A stretch of DNA of 64,000 bases. It comes from Sulfitobacter sp. DFL-14 (GTDB lineage Bacteria; Pseudomonadota; Alphaproteobacteria; Rhodobacterales; Rhodobacteraceae). The notes under the pieces are model-generated. The model had not been told where the DNA came from. It did no database searches and saw only the letters and a list, made by a program, of their open reading frames with translations. Where the stretch lies: assembly GCF_003335585.1 (NCBI RefSeq), contig NZ_QBFD01000015.1, positions 802,754-866,753 on the forward strand, in the 5' to 3' direction. The number at the start of each line of letters is the position of its first letter. Within the stretch, counting starts at the first letter, position 1. The translations under genes and the position numbers were made by a program. Shown piece by piece: positions 1-8,262 of this stretch.

Positions 1-16
1 GTAGCCAAAGAGCACC

Positions 17-1366
17 CTATTGGCGTTTTCTGACGGGCGCGACCTTGGACCGGCGCAGAACAAGTTCGAGTTGCTGGAAGCTGTGCGCGCAACCGACAGC
101 GTCGGGCTTCGCCAGGAAATCATCCAGATCGGACCAGACGGCAATCGCCTGATCAACCTCCGCATCGGACCCTTGCACATAGAGCCCCGCGCGGATCATC
201 ATGGCGTTCTGTTCGTAAAGCCCCAGCATTTTCCGGACCTGTGCCAGGGTCGCATTTTCACTGTCACTTGCTGCCATGGGCAGGCTGCGGGACACGGAAC
301 GCAAAACGTCGATGGCTGGGTAACGTCCACGTTCGGCAATCGCCCGATCCATCACAATATGTCCGTCGAGCACCCCGCGCAGGATATCCGCAATCGGTTC
401 ATCCATGTCCGAACCGGCGACCAGAACGCTGAAGATCGCCGTGATGTCGCCCTGACCATCTGCACCGGGACCCGCCCTTTCGCACAAGGACATGATGAGA
501 TGGGAGGTCGACGGAGGATAACCCCGCAGCACGGGTGCCTCCCCCGCAGCGATGGCCACTTCCCGATGGGCTTCCGCAAATCGCGTGATGGAATCGATCA
601 ACAGGAGGACAGATTTTCCCTGATCGCGAAAATGTTCTGCCACGGCCATCGCGCTCCAGGCACATCGGCGGCGTTGCAGGGGCGATTGATCCGAGGTTGC
701 CGTTACAATGACTGAGCGTTTCAGCCCCAGGGCACCGAGGGTTTCTTCGATGAAATGGCGCAATTCCCTGCCCCGCTCGCCCACAAGACCGATGACCACG
801 ATGTCCGTTTCCATCTGCTGGGCCAGGTGTCCCAGCAAGCTGCTCTTGCCGACGCCGGATCCTGCAAAAATCCCCACACGTTGCCCTTTGACGATCGGGA
901 GCAGGGTATTTGTGACCGCCATGCCTGTTGCCAGCCTGCCCCCCATCGCCCGCCGTTCTGCCGCCCCCGGCGGGGCTGCACGCAGGCTGCGTGCCTGTGA
1001 CCCACGCAGGAGTGGACGACCGTCCAGGGGGTGCCCGGAGGGATCAATCACCCGGCCTATCCAGGAATCGGAAGGCGCGAGCGTGGGCGCAGGCTGCAGA
1101 ACGGCACGGTTATGCAGGGCAACACCATCCAACGCTGCTTCGGGAAGGGCGATCAACACGTCGCCGCGCAGCTGAACGACCTCGGCCAACAGCGGCGTAG
1201 TGTCCTGGTGGTGAATGGCGATCATGTCGCCAATCCGCGCGACGCCGGACAGGCCGGTGACATGCACCACGCCGCCTTCGACTCCGGCGACCCGCCCGAC
1301 AGGGCGGACCGGCGTCAGCGTTTGGATCAATGCGGTCAATCCTTCAAATTGTGCCGAAGTTTCCAT
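17..1366 (-). CDS. fliI: Flagellar export ATPase FliI
   Basis: ATPase of the flagellar type III export apparatus, acting at the cytoplasmic face of the basal body. The 449-residue protein (E. coli FliI is about 457) has a Walker A motif GSGVGKSS at residues 169-176 and a Walker B strand ending LLLID, in the F1-beta-like RecA fold. The frame stays open upstream to 1510, but that would overlap flgB. ATG 1366 starts the conserved METSAQF N-terminus and leaves an 81-bp divergent gap to flgB, so it is preferred. It is transcribed away from the flgB block, and the shared gap carries a CtrA-like box. Confidence 0.96.
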   Translation of the reverse strand: METSAQFEGLTALIQTLTPVRPVGRVAGVEGGVVHVTGLSGVARIGDMIAIHHQDTTPLLAEVVQLRGDVLIALPEAALDGVALHNRAVLQPAPTLAPSDSWIGRVIDPSGHPLDGRPLLRGSQARSLRAAPPGAAERRAMGGRLATGMAVTNTLLPIVKGQRVGIFAGSGVGKSSLLGHLAQQMETDIVVIGLVGERGRELRHFIEETLGALGLKRSVIVTATSDQSPLQRRRCAWSAMAVAEHFRDQGKSVLLLIDSITRFAEAHREVAIAAGEAPVLRGYPPSTSHLIMSLCERAGPGADGQGDITAIFSVLVAGSDMDEPIADILRGVLDGHIVMDRAIAERGRYPAIDVLRSVSRSLPMAASDSENATLAQVRKMLGLYEQNAMMIRAGLYVQGSDAEVDQAIAVWSDLDDFLAKPDAVGCAHSFQQLELVLRRSKVAPVRKRQ

Positions 1367-1409
1367 GGGAGTCCTCTGTGGCTGCTCACCCTTTCTAAAG
1401 GAATCGGGG

Positions 1410-1424
1410 TTAAGCCTTGATTTA
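1410..1424. promoter_or_regulatory. CtrA-like box between fliI and flgB
   Basis: TTAA-N7-TTTA, matching the CtrA consensus TTAA-N7-TTAA at 7 of 8 positions. It lies in the divergent promoter gap of fliI and flgB, so it could serve both operons. CtrA control of flagellar genes is established in Caulobacter and several Rhodobacterales. Binding here is inferred. Confidence 0.55.
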
Positions 1425-1447
1425 TATCTACCGAGGGAGAAGCCCCG

Positions 1448-1834
1448 ATGTTCGAGAACCTGAATGTCTTCAGGATGTCCGCCGCGTTGGCCAGATATGC
1501 GGGCCAACAACAGGCGCTTGTCGCTCAGAATGTTGCGAATGCGGATACGCCCGGCTACCGGGCGCGCGGTCTGCCAGATTTCAAATTCACCTATATGCCG
1601 ACAGGTGACGCCGGATCACAAAAGGCAACCAGGGTCAGCCACCTGAACGGTATCCAGCCGGGCATCGCAACGCCTGCACCCGTGGAAACCGGGGGAGAGG
1701 CGTCACCCAATGGCAATCAGGTCTCCCTGGAAACAGAAATGCTGAAATCGGCTGATGCAAAGCGGGCGCATGACCGCGCGCTTGCCATTTACAAAACCGC
1801 GCTGGGCATCCTGCGCAGCACCATCCGCACATGA
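1448..1834 (+). CDS. flgB: Flagellar proximal rod protein FlgB
   Basis: Rod subunit of the basal body, secreted by the flagellar export system. At 128 residues it is close to the family length. The N-terminal half carries the rod/hook signature (QNVANADTPGYRAR, around residues 28-41) typical of the Flg_bb_rod domain. It opens the flgB-flgC-fliE-fliQ-flgF-flgG-flgA-flgH-fliL block. ATG 1448 follows a purine-rich GAGGGAGA stretch. flgC starts 10 bp downstream. Confidence 0.96.
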   Translation: MFENLNVFRMSAALARYAGQQQALVAQNVANADTPGYRARGLPDFKFTYMPTGDAGSQKATRVSHLNGIQPGIATPAPVETGGEASPNGNQVSLETEMLKSADAKRAHDRALAIYKTALGILRSTIRT

Positions 1835-1844
1835 GGATTCCGGG

Positions 1845-2237
1845 ATGAGCGATTTTTCCAAGGCACTGACGGTCTCTTCCAGCGGCCTGCGGGCGCAGGC
1901 GACACGGTTGCGCCACCTGTCCGAGAATATCTCAAATGCGGATACGCCGGGGTATCGACGCAAGACAATTTCATTTGAAACAATGTTGAGCCCGCGCGAC
2001 GGCATTGCAGAAGTGGTGCCCGGGCGGGTTCGGCTGGATCGGGCCGAACTGGAAAAGATCCACGATCCCAGCCACCCCCTGGCCGATGAAACGGGTCACT
2101 ACGATGGCAGCAACGTCGATCTGCTGATTGAACTCGCCGACGCCCGCGAGGCGCAGCGCAGCTACGAGGCAAATCTGAAGATGTTTGAACAAACCCGGAA
2201 GATGTCATCGGGCTTGATGGAGTTGCTGCGGCGGTGA
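1845..2237 (+). CDS. flgC: Flagellar proximal rod protein FlgC
   Basis: Rod protein of 130 residues (E. coli about 134). The N-terminal rod motif SENISNADTPGYRRK and a C-terminal amphipathic helix (EAQRSYEANLKMFEQT) form the coiled-coil ends used in rod assembly. The open frame extends back into flgB, but ATG 1845 (MSDFSKAL) is preceded by GGATTCCGGG and matches the family start. It lies 10 bp after flgB and 39 bp before fliE. Confidence 0.96.
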   Translation: MSDFSKALTVSSSGLRAQATRLRHLSENISNADTPGYRRKTISFETMLSPRDGIAEVVPGRVRLDRAELEKIHDPSHPLADETGHYDGSNVDLLIELADAREAQRSYEANLKMFEQTRKMSSGLMELLRR

Positions 2238-2276
2238 ACGACCGAGATTTCGGAAAATTGAGAAAGGAGCTCCAGA

Positions 2277-2564
2277 ATGGACATTGCAGGGCTTTCAGCC
2301 ATCCAGAAATATGCTGCGGCAAAACCTGCGACCGAACCTGATGAGGGGGCCGGCGCGACCGGTACAGCACGCGCTGCCTTTCAGGATTTTGCCAGTACAT
2401 TGGCCCAGGCGGAACAAAGTGCCAAAGCAGCCATGGTCGGCGATGCGGACCCCCATGCGCTGGTCACGGCACTGGCGCAGACCGAACTGGTGGTCGAAAC
2501 CGCTGTCACCGTGCGCAACAAGGTTGTTGAGGCCTATCAGGAAATCCTGCGGATGCCGGTTTGA
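2277..2564 (+). CDS. fliE: Flagellar hook-basal body protein FliE
   Basis: FliE links the MS ring to the rod and is needed for rod export. The protein is 95 residues (family about 100) and ends in the conserved helix in which ALAQTELVVETAVTVRNKV is followed by VVEAYQEILRMPV. The ATG at 2277 has a strong AAAGGAGC Shine-Dalgarno. The stop codon shares bases with the start of fliQ (TGATG), indicating translational coupling. Confidence 0.94.
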   Translation: MDIAGLSAIQKYAAAKPATEPDEGAGATGTARAAFQDFASTLAQAEQSAKAAMVGDADPHALVTALAQTELVVETAVTVRNKVVEAYQEILRMPV

Positions 2565-2833
2565 TGGCCGATGAAATCGTTTTCTTCGACACCTTGCGAC
2601 AGGGGCTTTGGGTGGCGTTGATCATTTCCATCCCGATCCTGACCGTGGCCTTGCTGGCCGGCGTCGCCATCGGTCTGGTTCAGGCTTTGACGTCGATCCA
2701 GGAAATGACCCTGACCTTCGTTCCGAAGTTGGCAGCGATCGCTGCGGTTTTCTGGGTGTCGATGGGTTTCATGACGCAGACACTGGTGTCGTTTTTTCAT
2801 GACCGCATCATTCCGCTGATCATCGGAGGTTAA
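2564..2833 (+). CDS. fliQ: Flagellar export gate protein FliQ
   Basis: Small inner-membrane subunit of the export gate (FliPQR). The protein is 89 residues, the same as E. coli FliQ, with two hydrophobic segments separated by QALTSIQEMTLTFVPK, the signature FliQ loop. A TTG one codon upstream is possible, but the ATG that overlaps the fliE stop is preferred. fliP and fliR, its partners, lie in other blocks of this locus. flgF begins one base after the stop. Confidence 0.95.
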   Translation: MADEIVFFDTLRQGLWVALIISIPILTVALLAGVAIGLVQALTSIQEMTLTFVPKLAAIAAVFWVSMGFMTQTLVSFFHDRIIPLIIGG

Positions 2834-2834
2834 A

Positions 2835-3545
2835 ATGGAGAATGCTTCATACACCACGCTGACCCGTCAATCCGGCCTAGCGCGGGAAATGCAGATCATC
2901 GCGAACAACATTGCCAATGCGGCGACCACCGGCTTTCGGTCAGAGGGGCTGATTTTTTCCGAATACGTCAGGCCGGTCGAAAATGGCGCGTCCTATTCCA
3001 TGGGTCAGGGCAATATTTCAAGCACATCCTTTGCGCAGGGTGCGTTGACACAAACGGGCAACCCCTTTGATTTCGCGATTGAAGGTGATGGATTTTTTCT
3101 GGTCGAAACACCGCAAGGCGAACGGCTGACGCGCGGTGGGGCGTTTTCGCCTTCTGCCAACGGCGATCTGGTAACGGGCGACGGTTTGCGGGTGCTTGAT
3201 GCCGGGGGTGCGCCGATATTCGTACCACCCGGCGTTGACGTGGCGGTTTCTGCTGATGGGACCCTCAGCGCCGGTGGCGCGCCGCTGGGTCAGCTTGGTA
3301 TCGTCCGACCCATTGATCCGCAGAGAATGGTGCGTGAGGATGGTGTGATGTTTCGCGCCGATGCGGGTTTTGAACCCAGCGCGATAGCCCGGGTGTTGCA
3401 GGGGTTTGTGGAGAATTCCAACGTCAGCCCGATCACGCAATTGGCCCAGATGATTGAAGTGCAACGCGCCTACGAGCTGGGTCAGAGCTTTCTCGACGCC
3501 GAGGATGAGCGCGTGCGCTCTGCGCTCAAATCCCTGATGACATGA
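2835..3545 (+). CDS. flgF: Flagellar basal-body rod protein FlgF
   Basis: Proximal rod protein of 236 residues (E. coli 251). It has the N-terminal Flg_bb_rod motif (IANNIANAATTGFR, about residues 21-34), a central FlgE/F/G-type beta domain (FDFAIEGDGFFLV) and a C-terminal rod domain (ITQLAQMIEVQRAYELGQ). It follows fliQ by one base and precedes flgG by 21 bp, the usual flgF-flgG pairing. Confidence 0.94.
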   Translation: MENASYTTLTRQSGLAREMQIIANNIANAATTGFRSEGLIFSEYVRPVENGASYSMGQGNISSTSFAQGALTQTGNPFDFAIEGDGFFLVETPQGERLTRGGAFSPSANGDLVTGDGLRVLDAGGAPIFVPPGVDVAVSADGTLSAGGAPLGQLGIVRPIDPQRMVREDGVMFRADAGFEPSAIARVLQGFVENSNVSPITQLAQMIEVQRAYELGQSFLDAEDERVRSALKSLMT

Positions 3546-3566
3546 TACACAAGATGGAGACGGCCA

Positions 3567-4352
3567 ATGCGCGCCCTGAAAATCGCAGCGACAGGCATGT
3601 CGGCCCAGCAGATGCGGGTCGAGACGATTTCGAACAACCTCGCGAACATGTCGACCACGGGGTACAACGCCCGCCGCGCCGAGTTTGCCGATCTGCATTA
3701 TCAGCAAATGGCCCGCGCCGGGGCCGTGAGTGCCTCTGACGGGACGGTCCTGCCGACCGGTGTGCAACTGGGCCTTGGCGTGCGCCCTGCGGCTGTTTCC
3801 ATCCACCTCGCACAGGGGTCGCTTTCCGCAACGGGCGGCGATCTGGATGTCGCAATTGACGGCAGAGGATTCCTGGAGGTTACATTGCCCTCGGGGCAGG
3901 CCGCCTATACCCGCGACGGCGGGTTGAAACGGACAGGTGAGGGCGTGATCGTCACCTCCGACGGATATCCGGTCGCGCCGGAAATCGTGATACCGGCTGA
4001 CGCCCGGCACCTGTCGATCAACGGCGAAGGCGAGGTTTACGCCTATTTTGCGGACAACGCCGAGGGGCAGCTTCTGGGACAGTTCAGCTTGTCGGGGTTT
4101 ACCAATCCCAAGGGGCTCGAAGCGCTGGGCGGCAATCTGTTTTCTGCGACCGAAGCATCGGGTCCGGCCATCGTCTCGACCCCCGGTCAGGACGGATTGG
4201 GCAGCCTTCGACAGGGCTATCTTGAGGACAGCTCCGTCGATGCGGTGCGCGAAGTCACCGAATTGATCGAGGCCCAGCGCGGGTACGAAATGAACGCCAA
4301 GGTGATCTCGGCCGCCGATCAGATGATGGGCGCAACCACGCAGGTTCGCTGA
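3567..4352 (+). CDS. flgG: Flagellar distal rod protein FlgG
   Basis: Distal rod subunit that forms the drive shaft through the P and L rings. It has 261 residues against 260 in E. coli. The N-terminus MRALKIAATGMSAQQ and the motif ISNNLANMSTTGYNARR are diagnostic of FlgG, and the C-terminus (VTELIEAQRGYEMNAKVI) is the canonical FlgG ending. The stop overlaps the flgA start as TGATG. Confidence 0.97.
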   Translation: MRALKIAATGMSAQQMRVETISNNLANMSTTGYNARRAEFADLHYQQMARAGAVSASDGTVLPTGVQLGLGVRPAAVSIHLAQGSLSATGGDLDVAIDGRGFLEVTLPSGQAAYTRDGGLKRTGEGVIVTSDGYPVAPEIVIPADARHLSINGEGEVYAYFADNAEGQLLGQFSLSGFTNPKGLEALGGNLFSATEASGPAIVSTPGQDGLGSLRQGYLEDSSVDAVREVTELIEAQRGYEMNAKVISAADQMMGATTQVR

Positions 4353-4768
4353 TGAAACGCCTGCCTGCACTTCTTTTGCTGACGGCTTTCCCGGCCATGG
4401 CTGACACGGTTGTCCCGACCCGAACGATCCGCGCCCATTCGGTCATTACCCAGAGCGATGTCACGCTTTTGGCCGATCAGCAGCCCAACGGATACGCCCG
4501 TCTTGCCGATGTGGTGGGTCAGGAGGCCCGCGTAGTGCTCTACCCCGGTCGGACGATCCGCGTCGACGATATCGGCCCGCCCGCGATCGTCTCGCGCAAT
4601 CAGGTGGTTCAGCTCGAATTCAGCGGCAGGGGGCTTCGGATCAGCACCGAAGGACGCGCGTTGGAACGGGGTGCGGCAGGGGACCGGGTGCGCATCATGA
4701 ACCTGTCTTCCCGTGCCACACTTTTCGGGCAGGTCCAGCCAGACGGCACCATTCAGGTAACGCCATGA
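4352..4768 (+). CDS. flgA: P-ring assembly chaperone FlgA
   Basis: Periplasmic chaperone for assembly of the FlgI P ring. A Sec signal peptide is visible (MKRLPALLLLTAFPAMA, cleavage before DT), followed by a SAF-type domain with the sequence TRTIRAHSVITQSDV and a C-terminal half ending GTIQVTP. At 138 residues it is much shorter than E. coli FlgA (219) because the N-terminal domain is absent. This short form is common in alphaproteobacteria. It is coupled to flgG and precedes flgH by 10 bp. Confidence 0.92.
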   Translation: MKRLPALLLLTAFPAMADTVVPTRTIRAHSVITQSDVTLLADQQPNGYARLADVVGQEARVVLYPGRTIRVDDIGPPAIVSRNQVVQLEFSGRGLRISTEGRALERGAAGDRVRIMNLSSRATLFGQVQPDGTIQVTP

Positions 4769-4778
4769 GGAACAACCG

Positions 4779-5507
4779 ATGAAATCATCCATTCTGAGCC
4801 TGCTTGCGCTTGCCACAGTCGCGGCCTGCGGTCGTGGCGATCATATCGGCAAGGCCCCGTCATTTTCCGAACCGATGCAGTCGAAGGAGCATGCGGCGAT
4901 GATTTCTCCGGGATTGCCTCTGCGAATTGTCGAGGATCGTCCGGTTGACGCCGCTTCGCTGTGGTCCGGAACCCGTGCGTCGCTGTTGGGGGACAGGCGT
5001 GCGGTCCAGCGCGGTGACATCCTCACTGTCGTGATCGAGATCGACGAAAAGGCCGAAATTTCCAATGCGACGGATCGGTCAAGGTCCGGGGCAGAAACAC
5101 TGGGTATCCCTGGGTTTTTTGGCCTGCCGCAACGGCTGGATCAGAAGTTGCCGGAAGGGGCGTCCTCATCGGAGCTGGTCGGCATCAATTCGAATTCCTC
5201 TTCCTCCGGCGACGGGTCGGTCAAGCGCAAGGAAAAGCTGACACTCAGGGTCGCGGCGACGGTGGTCGATGTTCTCCCGAACGGGGTCTTGTCGATTTCG
5301 GGGTCACAGGAACTGAGGGTGAATTTCGAGCTGCGCGAACTGCTGGTGACCGGCTATGTCCGGCCTGCCGACATCTCGCGGCAGAACGAAATCACTTATG
5401 ACAAGATCGCTTCCGCCCGTGTTTCCTATGGTGGTCGCGGGCAAATTACGGACGTCCAGCAACCCAGGGTTGGCCAGCAGGTCCTTGATGCCGTGTTGCC
5501 ATTCTAG
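4779..5507 (+). CDS. flgH: Flagellar L-ring lipoprotein FlgH
   Basis: Outer-membrane lipoprotein forming the L ring around the rod. The signal peptide ends in a lipobox (TVAAC, Cys17). The 242-residue protein carries the FlgH core: LWSGTRASLLGDRRAVQRGDILTV is split by a Ser-rich insert (INSNSSSSGDGS), followed by the highly conserved VLPNGVLSISGSQELRVN and VRPADISRQNEI segments. It sits after flgA, as in most alphaproteobacterial clusters. Confidence 0.96.
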   Translation: MKSSILSLLALATVAACGRGDHIGKAPSFSEPMQSKEHAAMISPGLPLRIVEDRPVDAASLWSGTRASLLGDRRAVQRGDILTVVIEIDEKAEISNATDRSRSGAETLGIPGFFGLPQRLDQKLPEGASSSELVGINSNSSSSGDGSVKRKEKLTLRVAATVVDVLPNGVLSISGSQELRVNFELRELLVTGYVRPADISRQNEITYDKIASARVSYGGRGQITDVQQPRVGQQVLDAVLPF

Positions 5508-5516
5508 GAGGCTGAT

Positions 5517-6014
5517 ATGTTGAAAAAAATCTTGCCTGTTGTCCTGCTGTTGATCGGTTCAGGTGCCGGTGTCGGCGCAGGTATTTTTCTGCGCCCCGCC
5601 CCGGAACAGTCTGTTGTGACAGAACAGGAAGGACCCGAAGCCAAAGCGGCGGAGGATGAAGCACATGATCCCGACACCCCCCCGGCTGAAATGGAATATG
5701 TCAAACTCAACAACCAGTTTATTGTGCCCGTGGTCGAGAACAAGCAGGTGGTTGCGCTGGTTGTCATGTCGCTGAGCGTCGAGGTGCCGGAGGGTAAGAA
5801 GGACGCCGTTTTCCGCCGCGAGCCGAAACTTCGGGATTCGTTCCTGCAGGTGCTGTTCGACCATGCAAACATCGGCGGCTTCAACGGTGCCTTCACGGAC
5901 GGGAACAATCTGGCTGTCCTACGCAGCGCCCTGCGCGAGGTGGCGCAAAAGGCGGTGGGCAAGGAAATCGCCAAGGATGTCCTGATACTGGAAATTGCGC
6001 GGCAGGATTATTGA
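5517..6014 (+). CDS. FliL-like flagellar basal body protein (first copy)
   Basis: A 165-residue protein with one N-terminal membrane segment (LPVVLLLIGSGAGVGAGIFL), an acidic linker (residues 35-60) and a periplasmic domain (VKLNNQFIVPVV, then VLFDHANIGGF and LREVAQKAVGKEIAKDVLI). This is the FliL architecture. FliL proteins surround the stator at the basal body. A second, more canonical FliL lies at 14766-15251, so this may be a specialised paralogue. It closes the flgB block and ends 3 bp from the converging fliJ-like gene. Confidence 0.82.
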   Translation: MLKKILPVVLLLIGSGAGVGAGIFLRPAPEQSVVTEQEGPEAKAAEDEAHDPDTPPAEMEYVKLNNQFIVPVVENKQVVALVVMSLSVEVPEGKKDAVFRREPKLRDSFLQVLFDHANIGGFNGAFTDGNNLAVLRSALREVAQKAVGKEIAKDVLILEIARQDY

Positions 6015-6017
6015 GCG

Positions 6018-6413
6018 TCAGAAGAGCGAACCGTCAATCGCCTGATGCAGCGCATGTTTTACCTGCCGCTGCCTTCTTTCCTGCTGTGCTTTCGCCCGCA
6101 ATTCATCCGCAACCAGCACTTTTCCATAGGCCTTTCTGACAAGTTTCTGGTGATGCTCCTTCACGGCACGAAGGCGGGCAAGCTTCATGTTCAGAGCGGT
6201 TTTTGCCCGGCCAATCCAGGCCTGCCAGAGTACATCAGCACCAATTGCCTTATGGCGTTCGTCAATCTCCAGCCGGGCCCGGCTGTGCATCTCATCCAGG
6301 CGCAACAATTCCGCGCGCAATGTGGCTTCTTCGGCAAGGATCTTTTGCAGTTTGTATTGTTCGCGGTCGTAGCTGGCGCGGGTGATCTGCACCAGCATGT
6401 TCAAATCCTTCAT
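6018..6413 (-). CDS. FliJ-like flagellar export chaperone
   Basis: A 131-residue charged, almost wholly helical protein predicted to form a long antiparallel coiled coil (for example QKILAEEATLRAELLRLDE, and KALNMKLARLRAVKEHHQK-type heptads). Sequence similarity to FliJ is weak, but size, composition and the ATGA overlap with flhB fit the FliJ/YscO stalk protein that connects FliI to FlhA. The assignment is by context. It could be a lineage-specific coiled-coil chaperone. Confidence 0.6.
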   Translation of the reverse strand: MKDLNMLVQITRASYDREQYKLQKILAEEATLRAELLRLDEMHSRARLEIDERHKAIGADVLWQAWIGRAKTALNMKLARLRAVKEHHQKLVRKAYGKVLVADELRAKAQQERRQRQVKHALHQAIDGSLF

Positions 6414-7495
6414 ACGCGCCCCTTTGCCCGGTTGCGCATCGCCTCTGCAAAGCGGATGGCGGCGGCAACGGCGCGGTACAGGTCCGGTTCGATCTGCTCA
6501 CCGATCTTCGTTGTCGCATAAAGGCTGCGCGCGGTTGGTGGATCACTGTGAATCGGCACCGCATGTTCGGCCGCTTTCTCACGGATGGTGCGGGCAATCT
6601 CATCGACTCCCTTGGCCACACATACCGGCGCTTCCCCGGGCAATCTGCTCCACTTCAGGGCGACGGCGTAATGGGTCGGGTTCACGACAACCACATCCGC
6701 CCCCGGGACATCGGCCATCATCTGGCTTTGTGCGATGGAGAGGGCGCGTTGGCGGCGCTCTTGCTTCAGATGCGGATCACCTTCGGCATTTTTGGTCTCG
6801 TCCATGATCTCCTTGTGGGACATGCGGTTCTTTCGCAGGTGTTCAAAATGCTGCCAGATGGCATCAATGCCGCCGATGGTTCCGGAAATCAGAACCACGA
6901 TGAACAGGAAGGCGATGCAAAGCTCGGCCAGAAGCGATAGGACCAGCTGCGGCGTGGTTTGAACGGCGCCCAGCATCTCGGCCAGGCGGATCCGGATAAA
7001 AAGGGCAACACAGATCGAATAGACGCAGAGCTTGGTGAAGCTCTTGGCAAACTCGAAAAGCCCGTTTCGACCAAATTTGTTTTTTGCGTTCGAAATCAAC
7101 GAAATCCGGCTAAGTTTCGGGGCAAGTTTGCTGGGGGCAAAGGTCAATGCGCGCTGGGCCAGGATGGCCAGAATGACAGCCGCCGCAGGCAAGATAAAAA
7201 CCGGGCTCAATCCCAGGACCACGGACCAGAACAATCCGCCCATGAAAGGCGCAGGTGCCCCGCCAAAGACAAGTTGGGCAAGGTCGGCAGATTGGTCGAT
7301 CATGACCATCAGCGCGGTGCCGATACCCCGGATCGCACCAGGTCCGGCCAGCATCAGGGCCACCAACAACCCGGCGTAACCCGCCGCTGTCATCAGGTCG
7401 GTGGATTTGGCGATTTCACCTTTCTTGCGGGCATCCAGCAATTTCTGGGCCGTCGCCTCGAAGGATTTGTCGGTATCTTCCTCCTGCCCGCTCAT
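6410..7495 (-). CDS. flhB: Flagellar export switch protein FlhB
   Basis: Export-gate protein that switches substrate class from rod/hook to filament. It has 361 residues, with a basic N-terminus, four membrane segments and a cytoplasmic domain with the autocleavage motif NPTH at residues 272-275. The conserved cytoplasmic run DPHLKQERRQR is also present. ATG 7495 overlaps the fliR stop (ATGA), so the longer open frame reaching back into fliR is not used. The following gene (fliJ-like) starts within its stop. Confidence 0.96.
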   Translation of the reverse strand: MSGQEEDTDKSFEATAQKLLDARKKGEIAKSTDLMTAAGYAGLLVALMLAGPGAIRGIGTALMVMIDQSADLAQLVFGGAPAPFMGGLFWSVVLGLSPVFILPAAAVILAILAQRALTFAPSKLAPKLSRISLISNAKNKFGRNGLFEFAKSFTKLCVYSICVALFIRIRLAEMLGAVQTTPQLVLSLLAELCIAFLFIVVLISGTIGGIDAIWQHFEHLRKNRMSHKEIMDETKNAEGDPHLKQERRQRALSIAQSQMMADVPGADVVVVNPTHYAVALKWSRLPGEAPVCVAKGVDEIARTIREKAAEHAVPIHSDPPTARSLYATTKIGEQIEPDLYRAVAAAIRFAEAMRNRAKGRV

Positions 7496-8262
7496 GGCCG
7501 AACCCCGAAGGGAGCGGACAGGAACCCATCCAGCGCGGCGATCCACATTTCCAGCATCAAGGGTGAGGCGATGGCCAGCAGAAACAACCCCCCCGCCGTG
7601 ATGACCGGCGCGCCGACAAAGGCCACCATCAGCTGGGGCATCGCTTTGTTGATGGCGCCGAGGGCAATATTGTAGATCACCGAAAGAATGACAAAAGGCG
7701 CGGCCAGCGTGAAGGCAAGTGAAAATGCCTGACTGACCTGGCCCAGCCCCCATTCCGATACCACGGATCCGGCAGGAAAGCGTGCCATCGGCAGCATGTC
7801 ATAGGACAGGATAAGCAGCTGCGCGGCCTTGATATGCAAGCCGGTCAGCACGGCCAGGGCCAGCCCGGCGATTATCAGGATATACCCGATGGCCGGCAGC
7901 GGATCTGCCGCCGCGCCGCCCAGGATCTGTGAAAGAGATGTCGATTGCGCGGCGATGGAACCTGCGGTCTGCAAAGCCAGGACAAGCATCCTGATCCCGA
8001 TGCCCAGCAGCAGACCCGCCAGCGTTTCAGTGACGATCAATACTGTAAGCCTGTCAAAGGTAGCCGCAGAGACCGGCAGCGGGACGGCAGGCGCCACGAC
8101 AAGGACAAAGGCCAGAATGACCACCAGTTTCACCCGCATCGGGACCGAGCGTTCGCCAAACGCGGGCATCATCGCGACAAAGGCGCCAACCCGAAGGAAA
8201 ACAGCAAAACCATGCCAAAGCCAGACTTGCGCAGATTCCAGAAGTGTTGCGAATTCAGCCAT
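7492..8262 (-). CDS. fliR: Flagellar export gate protein FliR
   Basis: Inner-membrane subunit of the FliPQR export gate. The 256-residue protein (E. coli 261) is hydrophobic throughout, with about six membrane segments and the FliR motif LRVGAFVAMMPAFGERSVP near the N-terminus. ATG 8262 shares its base with the flhA stop (TGATG on the minus strand) and its stop overlaps the flhB start, so flhA-fliR-flhB-fliJ-like is a tightly coupled operon. Confidence 0.95.
   Translation of the reverse strand: MAEFATLLESAQVWLWHGFAVFLRVGAFVAMMPAFGERSVPMRVKLVVILAFVLVVAPAVPLPVSAATFDRLTVLIVTETLAGLLLGIGIRMLVLALQTAGSIAAQSTSLSQILGGAAADPLPAIGYILIIAGLALAVLTGLHIKAAQLLILSYDMLPMARFPAGSVVSEWGLGQVSQAFSLAFTLAAPFVILSVIYNIALGAINKAMPQLMVAFVGAPVITAGGLFLLAIASPLMLEMWIAALDGFLSAPFGVRP

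Noticed and set aside
3018-4370. A 450-codon minus-strand frame over flgF and flgG
   Set aside because: Both plus-strand genes are clear family members. The reverse frame has no recognisable feature.
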